Of a DNA stretch of 64,000 nt, positions 1 to 14,079 are shown in pieces. The position numbers were made by a program, and so were the translations under genes. The DNA is taken from positions 5,796,010-5,860,009 of the forward strand of contig NW_008708986.1 in the NCBI RefSeq assembly GCF_000327385.1, given 5' to 3'. The notes below the pieces were generated by a model. That model was not told where the DNA came from, did no database searches, and saw only the letters and a list, made by a program, of their open reading frames with translations. The number at the start of each line of letters is the position of its first letter. The first letter of the stretch is position 1. Origin of the DNA: Lottia gigantea. Taxonomy: Eukaryota > Mollusca > Gastropoda > Lottiidae.

Positions 1-3000
1 AGAGCTGCTTAAAATTCCCTCTGTATCACACATATATATATTTAACTGTGGTTTACTAATCACCATGATGAGCCAAAATGAAAAAGAGCAAAAACTGATA
101 TACTTCCTAAATTGTAGGCCTACCAACTTATTTCGAGAATTCCACAAAAACATCTCTATCTATGGATGATAAGACTCATTTACAGAATTGTCTTTTCATT
201 CAAGATTTAAAAAAACAATCAATTTCAAAAGTGTTAGGTGGTCAATATGTTTTAACTCGGTAGTAAAAAGTCTACTATTGACATGTGTGTTTTTATTTTA
301 CTTTTTACCACCGACTAACCACAAAATATGTTCGTCTTTGATGCTGTAAATATTTCTAGTGAGAGATTGCACACTTCCTTTTGAGTCCAATAGCACAAAT
401 GGTCCACGTCTAAAATAGAAATAATTGAATGCCTTTCTTGTGGAAAATCAAATCATTTTTTCAAAATTGAATGCCTTTTTGTGGAAAATCAATTTTTTCA
501 ATATAAACATAAACTATCCGGTGAACTTTTCAAAATTAATTTATTAGATACACGATGACCTTCTTTTAAGATCAAACATAGAACTGTCATCACCTTGATT
601 TAAAACATCATATTAAAAACATGAACAGTCTTAAAAAATATCGTCCTTCCATTTGGTTGTCAAAGAGCTATGGATAACATTCTTTTAACGCCGAGTCAGT
701 CTTGCTTTTCGATATAAATGATAAAGTCAGTCCTAACTTTTACTACCAAGAAAAGAGTATTCTGTACTGCCCATGGTTCAGTGACTATAATTAGTTGGTA
801 TGTCTACTGTAAACAATATGTCATCAGGTCTTTACATTGCAATAAATCTGCCCAATTAAAGTTTCAAAATAAAGTTCTGCCCTAATGTTTGACCAGTATC
901 ATATTACATACATACACATCTTTATGACCTCTCTTACAATAACTTTTCTTATTGACCTTCATTCAATTTTCTTAGAACCCTTCTATAAACTCCTTGATTT
1001 CTTTTGTATCTTGTTTTGAAATTATTCAATGTAAATTGGCGCATGAATAGACTTCGCCTATGGACCCCACTGAGGACCCCACCCCACCCCACCCCTAAGT
1101 GGGCCACAGACCCAACGCTGCGACTGTCGCTTTACTCGGTATGAATGTATGTCCATAATGAGTTGCTGTTTCTGTCTAAATGTATTTTACTGTAATGTAA
1201 AACACTTTTAAACCTCGGGGACCCATCGAACATCTATGGCGCTTCAGCAATTTCAGTCATGAAAAGCAGCGATTTATTTCATTTACTTACTTACCCTATT
1301 TTACACTGCTAATTTTATGAGCACAGATTTGAAGATTTGGATGCATTTCCTACAAGAACTTATTCATAAAAATATTACTTGGTACTGTCAAATTATGAGT
1401 AACAATCTATTTATCTGTTTATTTGAATAAATACGTTAGCCTCCAAACTTTTTATATGGTTTTGAAATGCTAAAACTTTGCAGCTTTTTAAAAATTGCAA
1501 AACTTGATCACATATAAAAGTGTGTTTCTATAGTGATCAGATTTGTTTGTTGATATTCCTGATTGATAGGATTCTGATTTCTGAAATTTTCACGACTATC
1601 TTCTTTTCAAAGAACAGAGTTTTGCTTAAGAGAACCAAAATTTCAAATTTAATCTAGTGAAGAAGGGCTCTAGACATGAAACATGAAACCTAATACCAGG
1701 GTGCCAAGAACAGGTCAAGTTATTGTAACTAGTGAGGTATTATCAATTGGTGACAACGTGCAATATAAATTTGTATCATATCTGTCAAAGAGTAATGAAC
1801 CATCACATTCCAGTTTTGGCTGTAATGGCCGCCAAGTGGTAGTAAAAGTTAGGACTGAAGTGAGAGAAGATTGTGACTAAAATCTGTCTCCCAGGGTTCA
1901 ACAAAGATATATGTTTCTTGTTTTTTTATATCCTAAAGTCAATATTAATTTTTGCAGTTGACAGAGTAATCCTGGGTCCTTCACATCCGTAGAATCTTTT
2001 CTTTTTTTAAAAAAAGGATTCTTTTCATAATTAACTATGATAAAACTATATACACTGTAAATTAAAACGCACTGTCACTTTAAGAGTGTGTCATGACCAC
2101 CTTAAGAATATTTTCCTTCTAGATATAAATAATTGTACAGTTCTAATAAAACTTGATCTAATAGGTGGAATTACGTCCCAGATGGAAAACGTTACCAACT
2201 CAAGTTATCTAGATTATTTTTAAATATTCTGAGTGAGGGGGATGGGTGATGTTTTTTTCATTTTTTTTACTCTTCTGTTCAAGGCATCAATAGCATTCTA
2301 CTAGGCAATAACACAAGCTTGGGCTCTAATATTAAAATATTTTACCACTAACATTATTTACACTAGATACATCAAAACTTTAAAAACAAATAGACAGATA
2401 GTGTTAATACTGTTAGTCAGAGGGGGTGCAGTGATTAAAATCCGAACACTATATATATGACATGACACTATGTAAAAACATTTATCCCAGCTTGTGCCTC
2501 ACCATAGCGTCCTTTTTTCACTAACTTTTGTTACAAGGTCTACCTCCGTGGGTACTCGTCTTCGTTCTTTGTCCGGTTGCGTTCAAGGTGTAGCTAATTT
2601 ATGCTCAAATTATTCAGAATGTATTGGATTGAACACCATGGAGCTATATTCCAAATGAATGTAAAGTTTACTACGATCTGACAACAATTTACAGAATCCG
2701 AAACAATTCCGTTGAAAAGGAAATCTAGAGGCCTAGCATCAATTTGCAAGATATTAAGTTCTATAGACTGAATTGAATATTGTTAGATAAATTTAATCAA
2801 ATTAAGCAGAAAAACATAAATAACTTTATCTTTAAAATCCAAATCGCACGAAAACTACCCATATATTATTATATCTCGTTATTCATCGCAATATCTCGTT
2901 AAACATGCGAGAACCTAATCCCGCAGTGAATGAAATGCTGTGTTTATATTTGATAAAAATAAAACTAATATTTTCATAAATATGGCTGAGGAGATATGTT

Positions 3001-4582
3001 TTATGATAACCTTTGACTAAAAGATAAAAGTTTATGAATTAATAAATTGAAGGAAGTTTTTCTCTCTTCGTGAGCTTGTTTTATTATCGAGTAAAACCCA
3101 TTGCAAAGGGAATTGTATGTTGTAACCAAAGGCTTTGATAGGCTATACAAATCGCAGCTCAATTTATTGTCTTTTGCAGAATACGAAATTGGTGCTTGAT
3201 AAAATCGTCTTCACAAAAGTTCAATTCAGCTGCTCGTCACTAAACGATGGCCCTTTAGGTACACTGTTTTATTCAAGTTCTCAAAAGACGAGAACATTGC
3301 CTATCGGAATTTTCCATTTTCATTTTATAAAAATAAATAAATTGATGACAATCGAAGAGAGCAATTCTCAAAAAAATAGACATAAACCGTTAAGATAATT
3401 TTTAAATGAAAACCTTACAGAAACCTAAAACTACTGCATGTGCTAGATTTTTTTTGTAAATTCTTTTAAATTATCTCATTTACAAGCCATTAAATGAAAT
3501 TAAGTTATTTCATAAATTTTAAGAGGGGTATTTTTTTCTGTGGTTTTTGAATTCTCAATTTCATCATGTTATGAACTCAGTGGGGATGCTCGTCCGTCCG
3601 ACATTTTCTGCATTTTAAATTTAATTCAAATTGACAGGCTCTAATTTTAAAGGCAGATTACAAGTTTCGTTCAATTTTCGAATTTAGACGCCCCAAGAGA
3701 CGAAATTAATATTTTAGTTGTTTTTTTCTGCAGACGATCCTATACTTTATTAACTTCACGTCGTGAAAATATTAAAAAATAAACTTTTTAATAAAATGAA
3801 TTGAAAGTTTCTTTACCTAAATTATACGGCCTGCTATTTTATATATTTTCGCTTCTTATAATAAGACGTTTTCAAATTTGTACGCTTCCATGTAAACAAA
3901 TTTGTGACGGTGAAAGGGAGCCGTTCTGTCGGGATGTATAATTAGACCAAGATAGATTTATGTTTTAACTGATTAATGCCGAAAATTGATAGTCAAATAT
4001 TTTATAATCAAATTAGTTATTCAGAAAAGGAGGCGCATTTTCTAGTTTTTCCCAAAGGATTTCAACAAATTTGTGTTCTTTGAGATCAAATAATTTAGCA
4101 ACATGATTAGCCGATATTAATTGTTTGTTCGGTAACGAACTGTGGTACAATAATGGTATCTATTATCCTCAAACAATTAACGGTATATGCGTGTCCAGAT
4201 ACTATATATATAGTGCAATTTTTGTAAAAAAAAATTTGTGCAATAGAGATCTACTAAGTTTGTTATTATTAGAATGTGTTGTTTCAAATGAAAGACCTAC
4301 TTTATCATGAGTATTTCATTCAAAAAAGATTTTCATTACTTTTATACTCGATGAAATTTTGGTGTAAAAAATCTGATTTGTTTTTAGCATTTCGGCTTCG
4401 GGATGGCCATAAATGGAAGCTCAGAATATCCGGATAGTAATAAATATATTTGTCGCTTTTATGCACAACTATGGTTAAATACTATTATTTTGGCGAAGTA
4501 AGAAGGGTAAAGAATGTATTATGTATCAAGATATTGATATTTAAAGACGTATTTCTAATGGCAACGTCTTTTCTCTTTTCAG
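1..4582. other. AT-rich non-coding stretch, no gene recognised
   Basis: No exon with convincing coding character was found here. The open frames are short, low-complexity and lack paired splice sites. There is a C-rich run at about 1073-1096 and a nearly perfect inverted repeat at about 1989-2022 (AGAATC and T-run facing A-run and GGATTCT). If the candidate terminal exon at 4583 is real, part of this stretch would be an intron of that gene, but no earlier exon could be identified. Confidence 0.5.
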
Positions 4583-4723
4583 GAAGGCGACAGTGACAGC
4601 GCGTCATCAACCGGAAGTGTTTCAGGTAGTGTGTGTGGCAGTTCTGCAGACGAAAAGAAAAATAATATAAATGGGCGAACGGGTTGGCCGCAACATGTTT
4701 GGGCCTCGGAGTTAAAACAATGA
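4583..4723 (+). CDS. Candidate 3'-terminal coding exon of an unidentified gene (partial)
   Basis: A good acceptor (TTTTCTCTTTTCAG) ends at 4582. The frame starting at the first exon base stays open for 46 codons to a TGA at 4721-4723. The peptide starts EGDSDSASSTGSVSGSV and ends GWPQHVWASELKQ. A Ser/Gly-rich acidic linker followed by a short Trp-containing tail resembles the C-terminus of a transcription factor, but I could not match it to a family. The exon is more GC-rich than its surroundings. A second frame is also open for 28 codons, so the frame is a judgement based on composition. Upstream exons would lie far away or outside the window. It could also be a spurious open stretch. Confidence 0.35.
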   Translation, partial: EGDSDSASSTGSVSGSVCGSSADEKKNNINGRTGWPQHVWASELKQ

Positions 4724-7200
4724 TTCAAATCGAACCCTATTCAACTTGACAAAGTGAATTATCATTTTATAATAATACTGATAATATTCATATTGCACGT
4801 GTGGGGCACGAGACACTTTGATTTTGTGATCTTTGAGCACGCGCACTGACCTGACTTACTACGTCACCGTAATTAGTGTCACGTGATAGTGTTATAAAGA
4901 AACAATGGGAATTAAATCAGGTCATTTGATGACCCCTTATTCACAAAACAATAGAATTTGCATAATCAGCTAAATTCATAGCGTCCCATTCGCCTGTAAG
5001 GTGAAAATGGTATCACTAATGTCGTATCATACGTATAGCCTCATCGTGTTGTGTGGGAACTGGTACACAGAATGGGATGTGATGATTTTTACAAAGAGAC
5101 ACGTCCATGGTTCGTCTCAAAATACTCGATAAAGTGAAATATGAAAAGAAATTGAAGCTGACTGATCCTAATAATAGCATACGACCATCGGTACAATATT
5201 GTGCCTCGTATATAAAGGTTTTCAAGCCAATATATATACGGTTTCTAAGGCCGCAAGATTAGGTGAAAGGAGGTTGCATATTTTAAAACAACGAACCGAT
5301 CCTCAAGAGCACTGGCCGTGGTATATTGGTATTGTTGATATATTGAACGCAATTTGTAGCTCTTGTTATCATGATTCAGTTTTCAATGTAGAGAATTTTT
5401 CATTCTAACGTTTCGGAATATGCGATATGAAACGACTTTTTCAAGATCACAGAGATCAATGTGTGCGAACGTTTTAAGAATATGAAAAGTAGCTTTAAAG
5501 TTACAAAAATGTTAGACTGCGATGGTCGTAATGCGAGGAAACTGTCAGTTAAGACATAAGTCTTATTGACGATTATTGACTTTTGTACGAAAAGTAAACT
5601 GAATTTCAAATACGTTTTTTAGAGACAAAATTAGCATGGCAATGCAAAGTGTAAACTGAATATGTGATAGTTTAGATTGTTTTTAATGTTTTCTATAATT
5701 GTTTTTCACTCTCATTAGTATTGTGTTAGATCTCTTTGTATTTTTTTTTATGTTTACAGACCAAATTGTGTAATGCTATATTTTACACAATAATGAACAT
5801 TACACAAAATACAGTATTAAGTATGAAAGGGTTTCCGTGTAAAAAATACTTATGACACAAATCCTCCTCCATAGCTAGTGTTAGGGTGTATTGAGACGAG
5901 TCTCAATGAAAGCACTGTCCTAGGTCACAGAGCAATAGATAAAGTGTTATAACAGTGAAGTGTCGCAGGGTGACATTAAGTGTTTATTCTGCCAGTGTAT
6001 ATGATACCACTAAGCATTCATTTCAGCTACCCCCATTACTTTTCAGAATATAAAGCGGCCTTCCCCTTAACACGGCTGCATTATGTCGTTTATTACAGAG
6101 GCCTTTTGAAAACAGACTGTCAAACGTCTATCGATATGTTGATATTAATTTGCATACGAACAGGAAGTCCAATTTTCATTCTGAAATGGATTTAATAAAT
6201 ACGCGTATGTAGATGACTATGTCCATTTTATGAAAGGAAAGTAAAAGTAGAACCTACTTGGAATCATATTTCTTTACAGCGTCTACATCAATCCACTAGT
6301 TCGATCATCCTAATATTTATATTCATGATATCTTAGAAATATTTTCATGAGTATATTTCATTAAGTTTATTTATATGAACACCTTTCTAATTCTCCCTCC
6401 TGAGTGTTTTTTACTCAATATATTAAAATCTTGACGAACAAATATTAACATTATCATTATCAGAATCCTTCTCAAATCTTATTTTATTTATTTATTCATG
6501 GTCAAAGTGGAGTGTATAAATAACCCAAATGGAATCCATTTCAGACCTCATTTTAACTCAGTATAATTTAATATCTTGTGAATTAAGACGGGACAAAGTG
6601 GTTTCAGATCTTAAAACAGATAAATTACCCTATCTCCTCGGGTGGGCATCATATTTCACTATCTTAACTGACTGAAGATTACTCTTTAATGTTGTTTACG
6701 TACAGAGAGAATTAGGGAAGGACAACGATTTCATGCACTTAACTTCTTGATCTCATTACATTTCAAAAATGGATGCTTCGTTTGGTGTTTTTTCTCTGGG
6801 TGACTCCGTTTGACATCCATAATCTGACTAACATCTTCTTTTTGGATTATTTAATATTCAACCAATACAATGTTATGTTCATTATGTATGTAAACTAATT
6901 CTGGAATGTTCATTGTAAACATTGTTTGTATTGTTTAACACGATTAACAAAAGAATTTATTCAGATCACGCATGACTTTCGATTAACCTGAAAAAAATTT
7001 TAAAACCACAAACGAAATAAGTAGATTTTTATAGTAAATTCATTGTGAAAGTTGGTATAGTAAAAACTATCAGTGTCCAAGACACACATAGAAAATGTTA
7101 GAAAACCTCTTTTAAGTAACTATTTATTTAACATTTTCAAAATTGAATTAAAAAAAAAAAGAAAACAATTTCTTTTTGGTTTACGGTACGAATCGCATCT
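4724..7200. other. Possible 3' UTR then intergenic DNA
   Basis: If the exon at 4583-4723 is real, this begins as its 3' UTR. Two CACGTG E-boxes (4796-4801 and 4880-4885) flank a TACGTCA CRE-like site (4860-4866), an unusual cluster in this AT-rich setting. Nothing else recognisable is seen. Confidence 0.4.
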
Positions 7201-8933
7201 TCAGTTTTATTAATTGCTTCAAACCTGCTTGCAGAAAGGTGCACCTCCCTCGCAATAAACACTTCACATTTTCTCTAGTTAAACCGACATAAATTAAGAT
7301 AATGACCCCCCGCAATGAGCTTCTTAATGATCATACTAATCACCTCATCTCTTCAAAACTGTGATCTACGTCATCATCTTGTGCGGTCCGAGGGGGCACT
7401 ACTGTCGTGGGAGGGTTGATCAAGATCATCAAGACGTGATATTAAAAGTCAAAATGCATTGATAATAAAATGTCGTGATATTCGAGAAAAGGGTGGCTAC
7501 TCGAGGTAATGGCGCTTATCGCTAGCCTGACGTCTGAACATGGCGACATTGCAGAACAATGCGACGTGACGGCAGACGAAAAACTGATAACAAGAAAAAA
7601 ACACTTAAAGTTAAAATATTTTGGTATTTTTTCTTTGATTTCTAATCTCACAAGTTGTAAACTCTCACTTCATTACGTTTATTTTCTTTTATGTAGAATT
7701 AATTGTTTTCCTCTTCAGCCGTGTCGTTTATATGAGTCACTAACTAGCTATAATAATTTTACTTTTTATGCCAAGAAAGAGACACGTAATCGACAAAGGT
7801 TGTTTATAACTTGCATAACACTGAAGATTTATTAGGATATATTTTAATAATTTATTAAAATCATTTAACTCATTTTGGTTATAAAAATGGGGACTTAAGT
7901 TGGAAATATGATGCCTGGATTTTCAACTTCTGCTTGCATCTGGTGGTATCTATAAGGACAATCTGGTCATTTGGACCTTAGATTACCGTTGACTAAAAGA
8001 TCCAAAATGCTGCCTGTTGCCATAAGTTGCTCATGTCACCGACCTAAGAGGTCGATTGTAGTTGATAGTATTTGACTGCTAAGAATTTGATAGGATGCTT
8101 TATATTGCTAGGTTACCAGAACCCCTTAAGATATAAATATAAAACGAGTTTTAAAAGTTTCCCATATTCCTGAAAATGTCCGCCAGTTTCTGGAATCCTT
8201 TTGGTTCATCATCTGACAGGCACGAGCCAAAGTTTCCGGAATATTTGAAAGAGTAACTATTTGTATTAATTGAATTGTAAAGCATAAATTGTCTTAGAGG
8301 AAAATATGGTTATTTCCGTAAATGTGCCAAAAAATGTTTTGTGTTTTATTATATTTGTATTTTTCACCTTTAGACTGCCATGTTACAATTCACTTTAATA
8401 AAATATTGAAGAAGTAATATTGCTTGTTTTATCTATCCGTCGTTTATGTATCAAACATGCTAAAAAAACCTAGACGAGGTATATTCTGAATGTGGTAATT
8501 TCCGCGAGTGGCGATGTTTTTCATGAATAAATTGCGATATTGAGGACTACCATGAATACATCTCTCCATGAACATAATATTGAAGGCACCCACCGGACCA
8601 TGAACCAGTCTGCATATATTATGATAGTGTGTGTATTTGCTCAACTCCGAAAGATCGTAATTACAATCATGATGATCATGTAAATTAACATTTTTCAACT
8701 AAACAGAGAGGATAAGGGATCATAAGCTCCTTGAATACTGTCTCAAGCACCATAATTGCTCCCTTGGATTAACTATGTATTAACCTTTAGTAAAATCTAT
8801 TTCTAACATGGAAAGCTTGAAAAACGATGTCTTTTTCTCTTGCATGACTACTTTCGCTAGTTGAAAATATCAAAGTCAGTATTCATCTATTCCGAAACTG
8901 GCGTTATAGTTATAAGACGACAGGTGTGCCATT

Positions 8934-9170
8934 TTTTGACCAATCATACGTTAGTCTCAGAAATTGTAATTTTTAATCTAGGCCAATCAGTAATAGAGTA
9001 CAGAGCTCATCGTCGAAATATGAGCGTTCAAATCCAAAACTATCCGCGTTTGAAATTTAAAAAGACGACTCGTCATGTTAAGATACCCTATGATATATAC
9101 AAAATACATATACAGAAATAGTAAGTAAAATTCCTACTTTGAAGTATTTTCTAGGACTTCTGAAGACTAT
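8934..9170 (+). repeat. Dispersed repeat, family D, copy 1
   Basis: Shares an ordered set of blocks with 19735-20250 and 53983-54340: TGACCAATCATA, TTAGTCTCAGAAAT, an 'agctcac/agctcat' block and GACGACTCGT. It is non-coding. Its ends are not clear, so the element class (probably a MITE) is inferred. Confidence 0.5.
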
Positions 9171-9744
9171 TCAAGACTAACATTTCCCCCCCCCCCCCTA
9201 CACCCAAAGAAAAATGGGGTACTCGTTCCTTTAACACCCAAGAATTAATTTTAAAAAATCAAAAAATCATAATATTTTAGTCAAATCTTTATCCTCTGAT
9301 GACCTGTAAAACCAGACATCGCTATTTTACAATGCTGAACAAATACCAGCCATATAGAATAATCTCTATAGTATCGATATTCCATAGCGTATATAATTGT
9401 GAATGATTCTAAAATATAACAGGATTGTGTCAAAGTTAGCTTTTTAGAGGCACCCAATATATATTTCAGTTATCTTGAGTTTGGTAGAACTGATCACAAA
9501 ATCCACATTTTCAATTGCATTATAAGGTCAAACTTTTATCAAACTTTTTCATCTGGAAAGCCACCACAAAAAATCCGCCAATTTAAGCTTAAGTTTTAGA
9601 GCAGTGGTTCAGCCTTCACACCTCTGGAGCAATCACGTGGACCTTTCACACCCCAAAAATTTGTTTAATCCACATTTTCAGCATGAGATGATGTGAGGTG
9701 CTCTCTCAACTCAAAATAAATTCTTCTCCTACACAAGTTGGCCA

Positions 9745-9788
9745 CACCCCTGACACCCCAGTCCTACACCCCTGACACCCCAGTCCTA
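9745..9788. repeat. 22-bp direct tandem duplication
   Basis: Two identical copies of a C-rich 22-bp unit that starts CACCCCTGACACCCC lie back to back (9745-9766 and 9767-9788). Confidence 0.8.
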
Positions 9789-12700
9789 CAACCAGGGCAA
9801 TAGAGCTATTTTACAAATTATTATGTTCCAGATGATACATTATATAACCATTTACTAACGGAGAAATAAAAGCAAATAATGCTTCAAGATTCAATGAAGT
9901 TCAGTCGTTTAAAACTGATAGCTCTAGAACAAAATACATCTTGGGTCTCGGCAATTAATGATAACTTTCGAATGTTACATTAGCATAAATTATCATAATT
10001 CATTCATTGTCTTTTTCTTCAAAATCAGCACTGACATATCTTAGACGTGTTTCAGGTAATGTTTACATTTCTATATCGCTCTATAATTGATGTAATGAGC
10101 ACTATTTTCTTATTGAGTTTTTATTTATATATGGTAGATACGTTTGGCGATTGATCTGAAGACAGACCAACCAACAGACCACCGGGATTATTACAAATGG
10201 AAAGTCAATTTTTATCGACAATCTTTAACTCGAGTTATTCTTTGCCTTAGCAAGTGCCAGAAAATTATTGTCTTTTGGTGCTATGTTTTAACCAGGAAAC
10301 TTATTTTTGATGATGTTAATCGATTAATGTCAGAAATTCGAAGAAATTTGCTGTAAAAATTAATTTGGGGAAGTTTGTGTAGCAAGTCTTGGGAGTAAAT
10401 TAGCTTGTTTTTATGGTCGAATGTAATTGATTGGGTAGCCATTATAAGATATTAAGCCATCACAGACAATAAAAGTTTGAGGAGTAATCGGAAAGTTGAT
10501 TCAATTAGCCAACATGTGGTTTATATCGCTTGTCTTTTATTTTAAATTAATTCTGACCAAAAGCCTTCCACAGTCAATTTCCATACTTCAATTTCGAACA
10601 TCCAGTGCCCTGGTATTGATATAATGTTATTCAAGGGATATATTCCCATAGAACTTGAAACATCTTTTACTGTGAAGGCGGGTCATTGACAGAAATTTCG
10701 GTGAAATTGAATTGAAGTGGTAATTTTGACACGAAAACCGATATCTAAACCAGGCCAAGTTCACTCTTGGAGAATTTTTTCCAAGTCCGAAATTTAAGAT
10801 TTGCTTGTGGCAATAACTTTTGGACTTCGATCAACGAGGAAAAAAGGGTCTTCTCTTCAGACCTTCAAGTACAAAGAACTGTTATATAAACAACGTAGGC
10901 AATTTGCTTGGTCTTATGATCTTCTACATCATGAAATTTGGAGTAATTATAACTTTAAAATTCTGAAGACTGGTCTTGACGTTCGCGCAAGCTCATCCAC
11001 CATTATTATGCAATTAGCGCCCCCTTTCGGCTGGTATCTATGGTAACAGGGGAGATAATGAGGATTAATGACAAGACAAGAGAAGATGATGGTAGGCCTA
11101 GCTTGGCGGCAATTGGTGTGATTGATAAGCAACCAGAATCAAATTAATTCTGAATGATTTGGCGAGAAAATAACAAATTGACAATCTTCAATTTTGATTT
11201 AAAAAATTTCTTTTCATGAATATCCAGTAATCGATGTTATTTCAAAATCTTCATCTTCATTTTAATTTATGATTATGCAATTTCTCACACACGATAAGAT
11301 TCTTGTTTTCCCACAAAAAATAAAACTCTTCGGCACTGTTATCATCAGTATTCGACATACACAAATATTTGATGTAGTAATATATAAAAATTTCTTCAAA
11401 AATCTGCGAATATGATGTCAAAATTGATAAAAGTTTAGCACTAAAACATGTTAAGCTTAATTTCTATATCGCGATTGAGCATTATTTCAAAAGTGAGAAT
11501 TTTTTGTTATTGTAAAGCTTTGATATCTTTTTTTTTTATCAAAATATCGAAATAATTTCAAATTTTAATAATTGTAATACTTTAAAATATCATAAACACA
11601 AATATCTTAATTAATAGTATTACGGCTTAATACTGTAATATTTTAATAAATATTTAATTTGTAACAAAATATTAATTAAAACATGTAAAAACTCATGCAC
11701 TAGCAATATATATGTTATTCTTACATTTCTTACAATAAAAAATATATTCATTTGATATTTTATTTCACACAATATGAACAACTTGTTTAAAGACATATAA
11801 AATACGAAAAAAATCACAAACATCTATCTGATAATATACACACTATAAAGACACGCATATTCATATATTTATAAAAATACATATTTCTTTTATTTCTGAT
11901 ACTATACAATTAAACATAAACACAAAAAGGTGTATTATAATTATTTGATATTTTTAATACATATACAATTCATAAAATATTTGATTAACACATAAGGATC
12001 TACACATGATTATATACACACATTTTTAATATTAGAAAATAATTATTTAATAAACACATAAATATCTACTTATAAGAATATAAGATATTTTCGTTATTAT
12101 ATTTCTTAAATTTCTGATGTTTTCAAATTTGATAAGCACATAACACATTTTCGCCACCCATTACAACTTATGACCAATATTCCATACATTATTTTTCATA
12201 ACAATAATCATTGTATTTAGGTGATTTTATGTTTCAAAAACACAACACTTTGATGCAGTAATAAGGGCCAGAAACAAACAAAACTTGTCTTCAGTTAAGA
12301 CATAATGTACAAATATTATATCAACCACATCATAATAATATTCACAGTAATGTGATCGATACGATAGAAAATAGAAGAAACGAAAAAACAAGTTTAGGTG
12401 CAAACAGAGGTGCGATGTCCGGTGAGGTGTGCTATGCTGAATTATAAATAGAGTATGTGAACTCCGTATGATCGCTTCTTGAATTTTGTATGGTATTGAT
12501 AAACCTGCATCGTACACCACATCGGGCACTCAAAAGAAATACCCAGGGAACACACACACACATAAACCTGTTTTTTTTCCGAAATATACAGTATACTGAC
12601 GAGACGTTTTATTTCATTATTTCTTCGGTTTCTTTTAGATTTGAAGTCATTTCACAAATTCCCCAATTTGTATATAGGAACACCTGCGAATTGAATAATG

Positions 12701-13308
12701 TGGAAATTTAAAATGAAATGATAAATGAATTTAAAGTAATTTAAACACAGCTCAGACGGTTAAATTATATCATGTAAACTTTATAACATTTCGTTTCGTT
12801 TTGTATACGTTTCACAATTTAAAATAATGGAATTTCTTGTCATGAGCCGCCTACTGGATGATTCTAACGTAGTTTTTAAACTTCCTAAAGAACTAGGTTA
12901 AACATCGATTTGAATTTTTCATCTGTCAAATTCTGTTTTGTTATTTCTAAAATTTCATTTCGTTTACTGGTACTAAATAAGACTTTTTTGTTTTTCATTC
13001 GCGAGAATAGATGATACAAATACGAATTTGCAAACTAAGACATATTTCATAAATTTCGTGGATTAAAATATATTATCCATTAAGTTAATCTGAACATTAA
13101 TAACATAGAGTTCTAGATGTTTTCGATCTTTATTTTTTCAGTTATCCATAATCTGAGGAAATTGTTATGGACAACAAGTTCTAAGCAACTAAAATATTCA
13201 ACCAATCCAAAACTCTGTTAAAATTATGTTTATCATTTGTATTACACACTAAAATATAATTGTTTTTTTTTAATTGGTAAGCATTAGTAATGATCAATCC
13301 TTACACAA

Positions 13309-14075
13309 TCTTGTCAAAATTGGAACACAATCTAAAGATAAACTTCTACAGATCATGGATGACAAGTGTAGTGTGGAAACATCCTGTATTTTATAGTTAC
13401 TGAATTATATTCAATGGAGTTTTATTTTATCTGAATATTAATTCATGTTTTTTCTACTCAAATAATTATATATATATGTAGGCCATCACAAACAGATACA
13501 ATCCTATATCACAGCAGCTGACAATTGAACTGAACACAATCTGAATAGGGATTTCTTCAGACTATGGATGGCTCAACTAAATGAGTGGGGGCCAGTTACT
13601 GAATAAAGTTCAACAGAGTTTTATCTTAACTGAATATTACTGTCATTATTTAATCTACTGCAATAATTAGACTATCACAAACAGCTAACAATTGGACTGA
13701 ACACGATCTAAAGATAAATTTCTACAGATCATGGATAAAGTGTAGGAAACAGACCTGAAAATTATACTTACCGAATAATGTTCAACAGAGTTTTATCTTA
13801 ACTGAATATTACTATCATTATTCATTCTACTGGAATAATAAGTCTATCACAAACAGCTAACAATTGGACTGAACATGATCTAAAGAGAAATTTCTTCAGA
13901 TCATGGATGAAGTGTAGTGAGGAAACACACCAGAAAATCATACTTACTGTATAAAGTTCAGTGGAGTTTTATCTTAACTGAATATTACTGTCATTATTTA
14001 TTCTACTGGAATAATTAGACTATCACAAACAGATCCTATCGTATATCACAACAGCTAACAATTGAATTAAAGGAA
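13309..14075 (+). repeat. Tandem array, about 172-189 bp unit, roughly four copies
   Basis: The anchor TCACAAACAG recurs at 13486, 13675, 13847 and 14023, giving spacings of 189, 172 and 176 bp. Other conserved blocks in each unit are GAACACRATCTAAAG, CAGATCATGGATG and GAGTTTTATCTTAACTGAA. The last two copies are closest to each other. It is non-coding, satellite-like DNA. Confidence 0.85.
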
Positions 14076-14079
14076 AGTT

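Larger units (their letters stand above)
7201..13300. other. Intergenic, AT-rich; no gene recognised
   Basis: There is a moderately GC-rich patch at about 7240-7580 that may be regulatory. A poly-C run lies at about 9187-9199 and a 22-bp direct duplication at 9745-9788. From about 11480 to 12230 the sequence is extremely AT-rich. The open frames here have no family resemblance and no splice-site support. Confidence 0.45.

Noticed and set aside
4388-4497. Possible small exon before 4583 (HFGFGMAINGSSEYPD...)
   Set aside because: It would need an intron of only about 85 bases, the acceptor is weak and the peptide is unrecognised.
7509-7835. 108-codon frame beginning MALIASLTSEHGDIAEQ
   Set aside because: The first 25 residues look plausible but the remainder is AT-driven and unlike any family I know; no splice sites frame the better part.
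13309-14075. Regular repeats considered as a CRISPR array
   Set aside because: Units are about 175-190 bp and similar throughout, with no short repeats separated by unique spacers; the genome is eukaryotic.
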